From Solimonas sp. K1W22B-7 (GTDB lineage Bacteria > Pseudomonadota > Gammaproteobacteria > Nevskiales > Nevskiaceae), in assembly GCF_003428335.1 (NCBI RefSeq), contig NZ_CP031704.1, forward strand, positions 1,054,001-1,118,000: 64,000 bases of DNA, written 5' to 3'. Positions within the stretch are counted from its first letter, which is position 1. The number at the start of each line of letters is the position of its first letter. Shown here piece after piece: positions 40,488 to 48,867 of this stretch. The notes beneath the pieces were generated by a model. That model searched no databases and was not told where the DNA came from. It saw only the letters and a list, made by a program, of their open reading frames with translations. Both the position numbers and the translations under genes were made by a program.

Positions 40488-41426
40488 ATGACCGAGCAGA
40501 TCCACGTCGAGCAGCGCGGCCGCGTGCTGCTGGCCACCCTGGACAACCCGCCGCACGCGCTGATGAGCGCGGCCATGGTGGGCGAGCTGGACAAGCTGGT
40601 GACCCGCGCCAGCGACGACGACGGCGTCGGCGCCGTGGTGCTCACCGGCGCGCATCCCGAACGCTTCATCGCCCACTACGACGTGCGCGAACTACTGGCC
40701 CTGGCGCGCAGCGCGCCGGCCCTGCCCGAGTCCGTGGTCAAGGCCAGCATCGGCGCCCTGGGCGCGCTGGAGATGATCCCCGGCAGCGGTCTGCTGATCG
40801 ACCGCACGCCGGCCGCCGGCCTGGTGCAGCTGCGGGCCTTCCACGACACCATGAGCCGCATCGGCCGCAGCGGCGCGGTGTTCATTGCCGCGATCAACGG
40901 CGTGGCCCTGGGCGGCGGCTGCGAGCTGTCGCTGGCCTGCGACCTGCGCCTGATCAGCGACGACGGCCTGATCGGCCAGCCCGAGATCCTGCTCGGCATC
41001 CCGCCGGGTGGCGGTGGCACGCAGCGCCTGGCGCGCCTGATCGGCCGCGGGCGGGCGCTGGAGCTGGTGCTGGAAGGCCGCCCGGTGCCGGCCGCGGAAG
41101 CCGAGCGCATCGGCCTGGTCCACCGCGTGCTGCCGCGCGCGGGCCTGATGAACGAGGCCATGGCCACTGCCGAGCGCATGGCGCGCCGGCCCAAGGCCGT
41201 GGTCGCCGGCTGCAAGCGGGCGGTGCTGGAGGGTGGCAACCTGCCGCTGGAAATGGGCCTGAAGATGGAGCAGGCCGTCTTCGTTTCCTCCCTGGGGCTC
41301 AAGTCCACCCAGAAGGCCATGGAGGCCTACGTGGCGGAAATGAACGCCAGCGGCGACGTCGCCGCCGCCAACCCGGCGATGCGCGACCGTCTGGTGGACG
41401 GGACCTTCATCGACTTCAGCGGCTAG
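40488..41426 (+). CDS. Enoyl-CoA hydratase/isomerase family protein
   Basis: A 312-residue crotonase-fold protein. The oxyanion-hole segments appear as GAHPERFIAHYDVREL and AAINGVALGGGCELSLACDL, and the GQPEILLGIPPGGGGTQRLARLIG region is conserved. Such enzymes hydrate or isomerise enoyl-CoA during beta-oxidation of fatty or steroid side chains. Start ATG 40488 has a GGGAG site. An unusually long insert (about 65-110) follows the first motif. Exact reaction is not evident. Confidence 0.85.
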   Translation: MTEQIHVEQRGRVLLATLDNPPHALMSAAMVGELDKLVTRASDDDGVGAVVLTGAHPERFIAHYDVRELLALARSAPALPESVVKASIGALGALEMIPGSGLLIDRTPAAGLVQLRAFHDTMSRIGRSGAVFIAAINGVALGGGCELSLACDLRLISDDGLIGQPEILLGIPPGGGGTQRLARLIGRGRALELVLEGRPVPAAEAERIGLVHRVLPRAGLMNEAMATAERMARRPKAVVAGCKRAVLEGGNLPLEMGLKMEQAVFVSSLGLKSTQKAMEAYVAEMNASGDVAAANPAMRDRLVDGTFIDFSG

Positions 41427-41496
41427 CAGCGCGTTCCATCCAAGGCAGGCCGGTGGCGGCGCGTTAAGCTGCCGCTGTTCCCGACGGAAAAGTCCG

Positions 41497-42699
41497 ATGA
41501 GCCTGCGCCTGTTGCCGTTCCTGTTGTCCCTGGCCCTGGTGGCGGGGTGCTCGCGGTCGGAAGGCGTGGACGGGGCCGCTCCGGGCGGCAACCTTGGCGA
41601 TGTGCCCGCAGCGCAGTGGCAGCCGCTGCCGCTGGCGCCGGCCGTGAGCGCCGAGGTGCAGGCGGCGCGCGATCGCATCCTCGGGCCGGGCGCCACCGAT
41701 CCGGCCACGGTGAAGCTGTGGTGGTACGGCGTTTCCAGCTTCATCGCCTCGGCCGGCGGCCACCTGTTCCTGTTCGACGCCTGGGAGTCGGTGGGCCTGC
41801 AGGAGGACTATGTCCCCATCGGCCGCGAGGAACTGGCGGCGATCCAGCCGGAAGCGATCCTGATCGGACATGGCCACTTCGACCATGCCGCCGACGCTGG
41901 CTACGTCGCCGGGCATACCGGCGCCGCGCTGGTGGCGGGCCAGACGGTCTGCAACACCGCCCGCGAGCGCGCCGCGCAGCTGGGTGCGATGGCGGCGTTT
42001 CCCTGCCTGGTGCTGGGCTCGCGCGAATCGCCCGGCCCGGGCGGGCTGCAGTCGCTGCGCCTGTGGCGCGACCTGCCGCCGCTGCAGGTGCTGCAGCACA
42101 TCCACTCGGCGGTCGATCCTTCTGACCTGCTCACCGGCGGCCTGCCGCTGATCTTCGTGCCGCAGGTCCTCAGCTACCTGGAGCACCTCAACACCGACCC
42201 GCAGGAGATCGCCGGCTTCCTGCAGGCCCTGACCGACGACGGCCTGGTCGGCCAGCCCCAGGGCGGCACCTGGGCCTATCACCTGCGTGTCGGCGACTTC
42301 AGCCTGCTGTGGCACGACTCCACCGGGCCCATCGGTGACGAGGAGCCCGAGGGGCCCGCGATCCAGGCCGCGCTGGGCGGCTTTCCCGGCTGCGTCGATG
42401 TGCAGGTCGGCGCCATCGTCGGCTTCGGCATGGTCACCAGCGGCCTGCGTGATTCCACGCTCTATGTCGCCAGCGCCCACCCGCAGCTGTTCATCCCCAG
42501 CCACCACGACGCCTGGGCGCCGGTGCTGGGCGGCGGCGCTGCGGCCTACGAGACGCAGTGGCGCAATGCCCTGGCGAGCCTGGAGCACCCTCCCGAGCTG
42601 GACTACCTGCGCGACCCGCTGGACTACATGGTCCCGCGCGTGTTCCGCGTGGCCGATCCGCGCTGGAAGGAAGTGATGCCCGGTTCGGCCTGCGAGTAG
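41497..42699 (+). CDS. Metallo-beta-lactamase-fold lipoprotein
   Basis: A 400-residue protein with a lipoprotein signal (hydrophobic residues 4-16, lipobox LVAGC), so it should be anchored in the envelope. The MBL metal motif GHGHFDHAAD lies near residue 128, and a further conserved HH lies near 332. MBL proteins are hydrolases with many substrates; this one is of unknown specificity. It stands between two catabolic genes. Confidence 0.85.
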   Translation: MSLRLLPFLLSLALVAGCSRSEGVDGAAPGGNLGDVPAAQWQPLPLAPAVSAEVQAARDRILGPGATDPATVKLWWYGVSSFIASAGGHLFLFDAWESVGLQEDYVPIGREELAAIQPEAILIGHGHFDHAADAGYVAGHTGAALVAGQTVCNTARERAAQLGAMAAFPCLVLGSRESPGPGGLQSLRLWRDLPPLQVLQHIHSAVDPSDLLTGGLPLIFVPQVLSYLEHLNTDPQEIAGFLQALTDDGLVGQPQGGTWAYHLRVGDFSLLWHDSTGPIGDEEPEGPAIQAALGGFPGCVDVQVGAIVGFGMVTSGLRDSTLYVASAHPQLFIPSHHDAWAPVLGGGAAAYETQWRNALASLEHPPELDYLRDPLDYMVPRVFRVADPRWKEVMPGSACE

Positions 42700-42780
42700 T
42701 CCTACTCCGCCCGGATCAGGCCGCCGCTGCCGTGGCTGGCCGATAGTGCCTGCCGAACTACAGGCATATCGGAGAGAGAC

Positions 42781-43536
42781 ATGGCGAAGCTGCAGGGCAA
42801 GGTGGCGCTGGTCACCGGCGCGGGTCAGGGCGTGGGGCAGGGCATCGCATTCGCGCTGGCCTCGGAGGGTGTGTCGGTGGCGGTCACCGGCCGTACAAAA
42901 TCCAAGCTCGATGCCACCGTGAAGGAAATCGAGAAGCGCGGCGGCAAGGCGCTGGCGCTGGAGTGCAACGTACGCGATGCGCAGTCGATGAAGGACTGCG
43001 TCGATGCCGTGGTCAAGCACTTCGGCAAGCTCAACATCCTGGTCAACAACGCCCAGGAAGTGCCGCTGGGCGCGCTCAATGCGGTCAGCGACGAAGACTT
43101 CGCCGCCGGCTGGGAATCTGGCCCGCTCGCCACTTTCCGCCTGATGAAGCTCTGCCATCCGCACCTGAAGGGCGACGGCAACATCATCAACTTCGGCTCC
43201 TCCGCCGCCAAGCGCTGGGACATGGCCGGCTACGGCGCCTACGCCGCCGTGAAGGAAGCGATCCGCCAGCTGACGCGCGCCGCCGCCTGCGAGTGGGCGC
43301 GCGACGGCATCCGCACCAACGCCATCCTGCCGCTGGCCAATTCTCCGGCCATGGAATGGTGGACGCGCGAGCGCCCGGAAGAATCCGCGGCCTTCATCTC
43401 CACCGTGCCGCAGGCCCGTGTCGGCGACTGCGAACTGGACATCGGGCGCTTCGTGGTTTCGCTATGCTCCGAGGATTCGCGCTACATCAACGGCCAGTCC
43501 ATCGGTGTCGATGGCGGCCAGGCACTGGTGGCTTAG
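42781..43536 (+). CDS. Short-chain dehydrogenase/reductase
   Basis: A 251-residue classical SDR. The cofactor loop is TGAGQGVGQGI (residues 12-22), the core motif LVNNAQ, and the catalytic serine and YAAVK (YxxxK) near 160. The C-terminus ends IGVDGGQALV. It oxidises or reduces a hydroxyl/keto group with NAD(P). A GGAGAG site precedes ATG 42781. The enoyl-CoA hydratase gene starts four bases after its stop, so the two are likely co-transcribed and act in the same pathway. Confidence 0.9.
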   Translation: MAKLQGKVALVTGAGQGVGQGIAFALASEGVSVAVTGRTKSKLDATVKEIEKRGGKALALECNVRDAQSMKDCVDAVVKHFGKLNILVNNAQEVPLGALNAVSDEDFAAGWESGPLATFRLMKLCHPHLKGDGNIINFGSSAAKRWDMAGYGAYAAVKEAIRQLTRAAACEWARDGIRTNAILPLANSPAMEWWTRERPEESAAFISTVPQARVGDCELDIGRFVVSLCSEDSRYINGQSIGVDGGQALVA

Positions 43537-43540
43537 GACA

Positions 43541-44314
43541 ATGACGACGAACGAATACGTATCCGTAGAACGCAACGGTGGTGTCACCACCCTGACGCTG
43601 CGCGCCATCGGCCGCATGCCGGTGCTGTCGCTGGCCTCCGGCAACGCGCTGGCCGATGCCGCCGAAGCGCTGAAGGACGACGCCGAGACCCGCGTGGTAG
43701 TGCTGCGCGGCGACAACGGCCAGTTCTGCGCCGGCGGCGACATCGCCGCCATCCGCGACGCGCTGCCCGATCCGGACCGCCTGCTGGGGCCGATCATCGA
43801 CGGCCTGCACCGCACGGTGCGCAACCTGCGCGCGCTGCCGCAGCCGGTGGTCGCCAGCGTCGCCGGCGCCGCTGCCGGCGGCGGCATGTCGCTGGCCGTG
43901 GCCTGCGACCTGATCGTGGCCGCCAGCGATGCGCGCTTCGTGGTCGGCTACGGGGCGCTGGGCACCTCCTCCGACGGTGGCCTGAGCTACACGCTGACGC
44001 GCCGCATCGGCGCCAACCGCGCCATGGACGTGATCCTGGCCCGCGGCATGCTCGACGCGGCCACTGCCCACGCCTGGGGCCTGGTGGCGAAGCTGGCCGA
44101 GCCGGCCGCGCTGGAGCCGGAGACGGCCGCCTACGCCGCCCAGCTGGCCAAGCAGACGCCGCAGGTGCTGCGCGAGTTCAAGCAGCTGATCGGCAGCTCG
44201 GCCGAGCCGGATTTGTCGGCGCGCCTCGACGCCGAGCGCGCCGCCTTCCTGCGCTGTGCCAAGACCGAGGATTTTGCCAGGCGGGTCAATGCCTTCCTGG
44301 AAAAGAAGCGCTGA
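43541..44314 (+). CDS. Enoyl-CoA hydratase/isomerase family protein
   Basis: A 257-residue crotonase. FCAGGDIAAI and ASVAGAAAGGGMSLAVACDL form the CoA and oxyanion-hole motifs. GYGALGTSSDGGLSYTLTRRIG matches the isomerase-type loop of PaaG-like proteins. The start is ATG 43541, four bases after the SDR stop. Likely a beta-oxidation step enzyme; substrate unknown. Confidence 0.88.
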   Translation: MTTNEYVSVERNGGVTTLTLRAIGRMPVLSLASGNALADAAEALKDDAETRVVVLRGDNGQFCAGGDIAAIRDALPDPDRLLGPIIDGLHRTVRNLRALPQPVVASVAGAAAGGGMSLAVACDLIVAASDARFVVGYGALGTSSDGGLSYTLTRRIGANRAMDVILARGMLDAATAHAWGLVAKLAEPAALEPETAAYAAQLAKQTPQVLREFKQLIGSSAEPDLSARLDAERAAFLRCAKTEDFARRVNAFLEKKR

Positions 44315-44645
44315 GCTTCTTGTCCCCTCTCCCGCTGGCGGGAGAGGGTTGGGCTTTTGCGCTCGCCCCCGCTTTGGTCTACCCTGCGCGCCGCCATGAC
44401 CCCGCAAACCCTCGCACTCGCCTTCACGCAGCCGCCCCGCGGCCCGCAGGCCTGTGGGCGTCTGGCGCAATCCTTCGGCAAATCCAAGAAACAGCTTCTC
44501 GCCTGACGGGATCGCTGTCCCGTCGGTCGATGCCGACGGAATGCCTGCTCGCCGTACCCCTGTAGTTCCCGCAGTCCTCCGCCGGCCTTGAGCCGATGGT
44601 CCGCGTTTCCGACGCCCACCATCCATCAACACCAGGAGCGACACC
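44315..44645. other. Intergenic region with one repeat hairpin
   Basis: 331 bases without a credible gene. At 44325-44348 it holds the third copy of the CCTCTCCCGC hairpin (11-base perfect stem, two-base loop), ten bases past the crotonase stop and probably acting as a transcript end. The rest shows no clear promoter; a ribosome site AGGAGC precedes the next gene. Confidence 0.6.
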
Positions 44646-45521
44646 ATGACTGCATTCCAGGGAATCTGGGTACCTTTGATCACCCCCTTCCGCAACAACC
44701 AGCCCGACCTCGCCGCGCTGCAGCGCCTCACGCAGCATCTGCTGCAACAGGGCGTGGACGGCCTGGTCGTCTGCGGCACCACCGGCGAGCCGGCCACGCT
44801 GTCCCACGACGAGCAGCTGGGCGTGCTCGCGGCGGTGCGGGAGGTGGCCGGCGAACAATGCCCGCTGGTCTTCGGCGTCGGCGGCAACGACACCGCCGCG
44901 ATGCTCGAACAGCTGCGGACGCTGGAGCGCGAGCCGGTGGCCGGCTGGCTGATCAGCGCGCCCTACTACACGCGGCCCTCGCAGGAAGGCATCCGCAGGC
45001 ATTTCGAGGCCCTGGCGGCGGGCACGGAAAAGCCGATCCTGCTCTACAACGTTCCCTATCGCAGCGGCGTGGCAATGGAAACCGCCACGCTGCTCGCCCT
45101 GGCGCAGAACCCGCGCATCGCCGGCATCAAGCAGAGTGCCGGCTACGACCTCGACCAGCTTTCGGCCCTGATCCACGACACGCCTTTGCAGGTGCTCAGC
45201 GGCGAGGACGCGCTGATCTTCACCTGCGCCTGCCTGGGCGGGCAGGGCGCCATCGCCGCCGCGGCGCACATACGGCCGGATCTCTACCGCCGCATGCTGG
45301 CGCATGTGCGTGCCGGCGAACTGGAGGCCGCGCGGCGCCTGCACCATGCCCTGCTGCCGTGGACACGCCTGCTGTTCGCCGAGCCGAACCCCGCGGCGAT
45401 CAAGGCGGCGCTGGCGATGATGGGGCTGATCCCGGACGGGCTGAGGTTGCCGATGGTGGAGGCGTCGGAAGGTCTGCGGCGACGCATCGAGCAGGTGCTG
45501 CCGGCGGTACTGGCTTTGTGA
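44646..45521 (+). CDS. Dihydrodipicolinate synthase (DapA)-family aldolase
   Basis: A 291-residue (beta/alpha)8 class I aldolase. GTTGEPATLSHDE holds the Thr pair, LLYNVPYRSGV the catalytic Tyr and substrate-binding Arg, and IAGIKQSAG the Schiff-base lysine near 160. All residues needed for DapA chemistry (pyruvate plus aspartate semialdehyde, lysine/DAP pathway) appear present. The catabolic neighbourhood leaves open a hydratase-aldolase acting on another aldehyde. An AGGAGCG site precedes ATG 44646. Confidence 0.85.
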   Translation: MTAFQGIWVPLITPFRNNQPDLAALQRLTQHLLQQGVDGLVVCGTTGEPATLSHDEQLGVLAAVREVAGEQCPLVFGVGGNDTAAMLEQLRTLEREPVAGWLISAPYYTRPSQEGIRRHFEALAAGTEKPILLYNVPYRSGVAMETATLLALAQNPRIAGIKQSAGYDLDQLSALIHDTPLQVLSGEDALIFTCACLGGQGAIAAAAHIRPDLYRRMLAHVRAGELEAARRLHHALLPWTRLLFAEPNPAAIKAALAMMGLIPDGLRLPMVEASEGLRRRIEQVLPAVLAL

Positions 45522-45595
45522 CACTGCATATGGACGAGGCCGGGCATCGGAGGGACCGATAAGGTCCCCCCGTACCCGAAGGGAATCGCCAGTCC

Positions 45596-46816
45596 ATGAC
45601 CAGCTCCGCCGCCTTCACCCCGATCCAGATCGGCCCGCTCAAGCTGCGCAACCGCTTCATCAAGTCGGCCACCAACGAGGGCATGGCCAAGGGCGGTGTG
45701 CCGTCGAAGGCGCTGGTGGAGCACCACCGCAGCATGGCGGCGGGCGGTGCGGCGATGACCACGGTGGCCTATTGCTCGGTGAGCCCGGACGGCCGCACCT
45801 TCGAGGACCAGGTTTCGCTGGACGTCCCGAGCCTGCCGCATCTGCGCGCGCTGACCGACGCGGTGCACCGCGAGGGCGGCGCGGCCTGCGCGCAGATCAC
45901 GCACGGCGGCGCCTTCACCTTCCTGCCGAAGCTGTCGAGCGGCTCGCCCTTCAGCGCCTCGGGCGGTTTCAACGCCGCTGGCGTGCTCAGCGGCCGCTTC
46001 CTCAAGACGGCGATGACGCGCGCCGACATGGACCGCATCGCCGCCGAATTCGTCGCCGGCGCGCGCATGGCAAAAGAGGCGGGCTTCGACGCCGTCGAGA
46101 TCCACATGGGCCACGGCTACCTGCTGAGCCAGTTCATCTCGCCGCGCTACAACCGTCGCCGCGACGAGTACGGCGGCAACGCCGCGCAGCGCACGCGCTA
46201 CCCCGCGGAAATCCTCAAGCGCGTGCTCGACGCGGTGGGCCGCGAGCTGGCGGTGACCTGCAAGATCTGCGTCACCGAGGGCTACAAGGGCGGTGCCGGT
46301 GCGGCCGAGGCGGTGGAAGTGGCGAAGGTGCTGGAGCGCGAGGGCGCCAACCTGCTGGTGCTCAGCGGCGGCATGAACGTGGAAGCGCCCTGGGCGATCT
46401 TCGGCAGCAACATGCCGGCCGCCGCGGTGGAGTCGGTGCAGAGCCCCATCATCAAGATCGCCACGCGCATGATGCGCCTGTGGGAGCCCAAGCTCACTTT
46501 CCACGAGATGTACTTCCTCGAGCACTCGCGCCAGGTGCGCGCGGCGGTGAGCATGCCGCTGGCCTATCTCGGCGGCGCCAAGTCGCTGGCCGGCGTGCAG
46601 CAGGCGATGCAGGACGGCTTCGACTGCGTGGTGATGGGCCGCGCGCTGATCCACGATCCGCAGCTGGTCAACAAGTTCGCCAGCGGCGCGGTCACGGTGT
46701 CCGGCTGCACCGCCTGCAACGAATGCGTCTCGCAGATGTACACGCCGGGCGGCACGCGCTGCGTGCTGACGCAGCAGGCCAATCCCGAGCTGAACCGCAT
46801 CCCGGGCGCTGCATGA
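45596..46816 (+). CDS. NADH:flavin oxidoreductase (Old Yellow Enzyme family)
   Basis: A 406-residue FMN-binding TIM barrel. FTPIQIGPLKLRNRFI starts the fold, EIHMGHGYLLSQFISPRYNR carries the HxxH active-site pair near 170, and GGAKSLAG plus VVMGRALIHDP complete the FMN site. The C-terminus has a cysteine cluster CTACNECVSQMYTPGGTRC (CxxCxxCx11C), like the 4Fe-4S site of 2,4-dienoyl-CoA reductases, but the second flavin/NADPH domain is absent. Likely reduces an activated C=C bond. The stop overlaps the next start. Confidence 0.88.
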   Translation: MTSSAAFTPIQIGPLKLRNRFIKSATNEGMAKGGVPSKALVEHHRSMAAGGAAMTTVAYCSVSPDGRTFEDQVSLDVPSLPHLRALTDAVHREGGAACAQITHGGAFTFLPKLSSGSPFSASGGFNAAGVLSGRFLKTAMTRADMDRIAAEFVAGARMAKEAGFDAVEIHMGHGYLLSQFISPRYNRRRDEYGGNAAQRTRYPAEILKRVLDAVGRELAVTCKICVTEGYKGGAGAAEAVEVAKVLEREGANLLVLSGGMNVEAPWAIFGSNMPAAAVESVQSPIIKIATRMMRLWEPKLTFHEMYFLEHSRQVRAAVSMPLAYLGGAKSLAGVQQAMQDGFDCVVMGRALIHDPQLVNKFASGAVTVSGCTACNECVSQMYTPGGTRCVLTQQANPELNRIPGAA

Positions 46817-47766
46817 GCACCAACACGCTGGAGTGGTCGCGCGCCCACCTGCCGGACCTCTCCGGCCACCGCGCCCTGGTCACCGGGGCCGCCTCGGGCC
46901 TGGGCTACGAGACCGCACTGGGCCTGGCGTCGCGCGGCGCCGAGCTGATCCTGGCCGACCGCAACGAGCCGGGCGGCGTGGCCGCCATGGCCCGCATCCG
47001 CGAGGCCGTGCCCGGCGCTCGCCTGGAGTTCCGTGCGCTGGACCTGTCCGAACTGGCCAGCGTGCGCAAGCTGGCCGCAGCGGTGGTGGCCGACGGCCGG
47101 CCGCTGGACATCCTGGTCAACAACGCCGGCATCCTGCCGCCGCTGGCGCGCCGCAGCACCGCCGACGGCTTCGAGCTGAAGTTCGGCATCAACGTGCTGG
47201 GGCATTTCGCGCTCGACGCCTTGCTGCAGGACAGCCTGCGCCGCAGCGCCGCGCCGCGCGTGGTCTGGGTCAGCAGCCTGGTGCATCGCCAGGGCAAGCT
47301 GTACTTCGACGACCTGCAGCTCGAGCAGCGCTATACGCCGGAGCGCGCCTACAACCAGGCCAAGCTGGCCTGCCTGGTGCTGGCCCTGGAGCAGCAGGCA
47401 CGCGCCAGCGCCGCCGGCTGGAACCTGCAGGTGCTGGCGGCGCATCCGGGCATTTCGCGTACCACCATCGGCGACAGCCGCCAGGGTCAGCGCGCGCAGC
47501 GCCTCAGCGACCACTTCGCCGACCTTGCCTTCCGCGCGGTCATGCGCTGGCTCAGCCAGGCGCCGGGGCAGGGCGCGCTGCCGATCCTGCAGGCCGCGGC
47601 GGCGGCGGATGCCCAGGGCGGCGAGTTCTACGGCCCCGACGGCATCGGCGAGTTCCGCGGCCTGCCCAGGCGGGTCAAGCCGTCCGCGCCGGCACTGGAC
47701 CCGGTCACGCGCCAGCGCCTGTGGTCGGCCTGCGAGGGGCTGACGGGGGTGAAGGTGGGGTTCTAG
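46813..47766 (+). CDS. Short-chain dehydrogenase/reductase (retinol-dehydrogenase-like)
   Basis: A 317-residue SDR starting at ATG 46813 within the stop of the OYE-family gene, so the two are translationally coupled. The cofactor motif TGAASGLGYETALGL, ILVNNAGILPP, the catalytic serine in VVWVSSLVH, and YNQAK (YxxxK) are present. Length and architecture resemble retinol-dehydrogenase/WWOX-type SDRs. Probably acts on the same substrate as its partner. Confidence 0.88.
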   Translation: MSTNTLEWSRAHLPDLSGHRALVTGAASGLGYETALGLASRGAELILADRNEPGGVAAMARIREAVPGARLEFRALDLSELASVRKLAAAVVADGRPLDILVNNAGILPPLARRSTADGFELKFGINVLGHFALDALLQDSLRRSAAPRVVWVSSLVHRQGKLYFDDLQLEQRYTPERAYNQAKLACLVLALEQQARASAAGWNLQVLAAHPGISRTTIGDSRQGQRAQRLSDHFADLAFRAVMRWLSQAPGQGALPILQAAAAADAQGGEFYGPDGIGEFRGLPRRVKPSAPALDPVTRQRLWSACEGLTGVKVGF

Positions 47767-47843
47767 GGGGTTTCCGTTCTGGCCAAACGACGACCCCTGG
47801 TGACGCCGTCCATGGCGGGACTTCATCTCCCGATCTAGCCCCG

Positions 47844-47899
47844 GCCCGGCCATCCATGGCCGGGCGTTCGGCGGGACGGATGTCCACCGGACATCCGTC
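47844..47899. terminator. Two hairpins after the SDR gene
   Basis: Perfect stems of 10 bases (47844-47853 / 47856-47865) and 11 bases (GACGGATGTCC 47875-47885 / 47889-47899, three-base loop), the second followed by a short TTT. They probably end transcription of the OYE-SDR pair. Confidence 0.6.
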
Positions 47900-48003
47900 T
47901 TTGTCCGCCTCACCCCCCGATCCCGGGTGGGGAAAATCAGCCCAAGACCCCTTAGTCTGGCCCCTTGGCCGCTACATTAGGGCCCAAATCCGGGGGGGAG
48001 CCC

Positions 48004-48867
48004 ATGTCGAGCATGGCTGACGATCAGGCCTTGTTCTCGTTGAGCCTGTCGGCCGATCTGGCGGCAGCCGCGGCCGACCCCGAACTGATCGCCCTGCAGC
48101 GCCGCCTGCAGGACGCCCTGCTGATGCAGCAGCTGCGCATGGTGTTCCAGCCCATCTTCGACATCCACAGCCTGCGCCTGCACTCGGCCGAAGCCCTGCT
48201 GCGCTGGCGCCATCCCGAACTGGGCGAAGTCAGCCCCTCGCGCTTCATCCCGCTGGCCGAGCGCTCCTCGCTGATCATCGAGCTGGGCCGCCACGTGCTG
48301 GACCAGACCACGGGCCAGATCGCACAGTGGCAGGCACAGGGCCTGGCACCGGTGCCGGTGGCGATCAACGTTTCCGGCGCGGAACTCAAGGACCCCGAAT
48401 TCCCGCAGCAGGTCGCCGCGGCCTTGCAGCGCCATGGCCTGGCGGGTGAACTGCTCGGCGTCGAGGTCACCGAGCATGGCCTGATCTCCGACTTTCCGCG
48501 CGTCACCGAGAACCTGCACGCCACCGGTGCCCTGGGCGTGGGCTTCTCGCTGGACGATTTCGGCACCGGCTATTCCTCGTTCAAGTACCTGCGTCACCTG
48601 CCGATCCGCGCGCTGAAGATCGACCGCGAGTTCGTCGCCGGCGTGGACGTGGACGTACGCGACCAGCGCATCGTCCGTGCCATGGTGGCGCTGGCGCATT
48701 CGCTGCAGGTGAAGGTGATCGCCGAGGGCGTCGAAACCGAGGCCGAACTGGCCACGCTGCGCAAGCTCAAGTGCGACTACGTGCAGGGCTTCCTCACCGG
48801 CCGCCCGATGGCGCCGGAGGATTTCGCGGGCTTGCTGTCGGCAGCGGGCGCTACAAGCCCCACTTGA
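48004..48867 (+). CDS. EAL-domain c-di-GMP phosphodiesterase
   Basis: A 287-residue protein that is almost only an EAL domain. EALLRWRHP (near 60), the conserved Asn in AINVSG, VEVTEHG, LDDFGTGYSSF (metal-binding Asp pair, near 185), LKIDREFV and IAEGVETE are all intact, so it should cleave c-di-GMP. No sensor domain or signal peptide is seen. Start ATG 48004 follows a GGGGGAG site; ATG 48013 is an alternative. Its 3' end overlaps the convergent PLD gene by 17 bases. Confidence 0.92.
   Translation: MSSMADDQALFSLSLSADLAAAAADPELIALQRRLQDALLMQQLRMVFQPIFDIHSLRLHSAEALLRWRHPELGEVSPSRFIPLAERSSLIIELGRHVLDQTTGQIAQWQAQGLAPVPVAINVSGAELKDPEFPQQVAAALQRHGLAGELLGVEVTEHGLISDFPRVTENLHATGALGVGFSLDDFGTGYSSFKYLRHLPIRALKIDREFVAGVDVDVRDQRIVRAMVALAHSLQVKVIAEGVETEAELATLRKLKCDYVQGFLTGRPMAPEDFAGLLSAAGATSPT

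Noticed and set aside
44395-44640. Small open frames in the 44.3-44.6 kb gap
   Set aside because: No ribosome site, no conserved motif, and composition typical of shadow frames.
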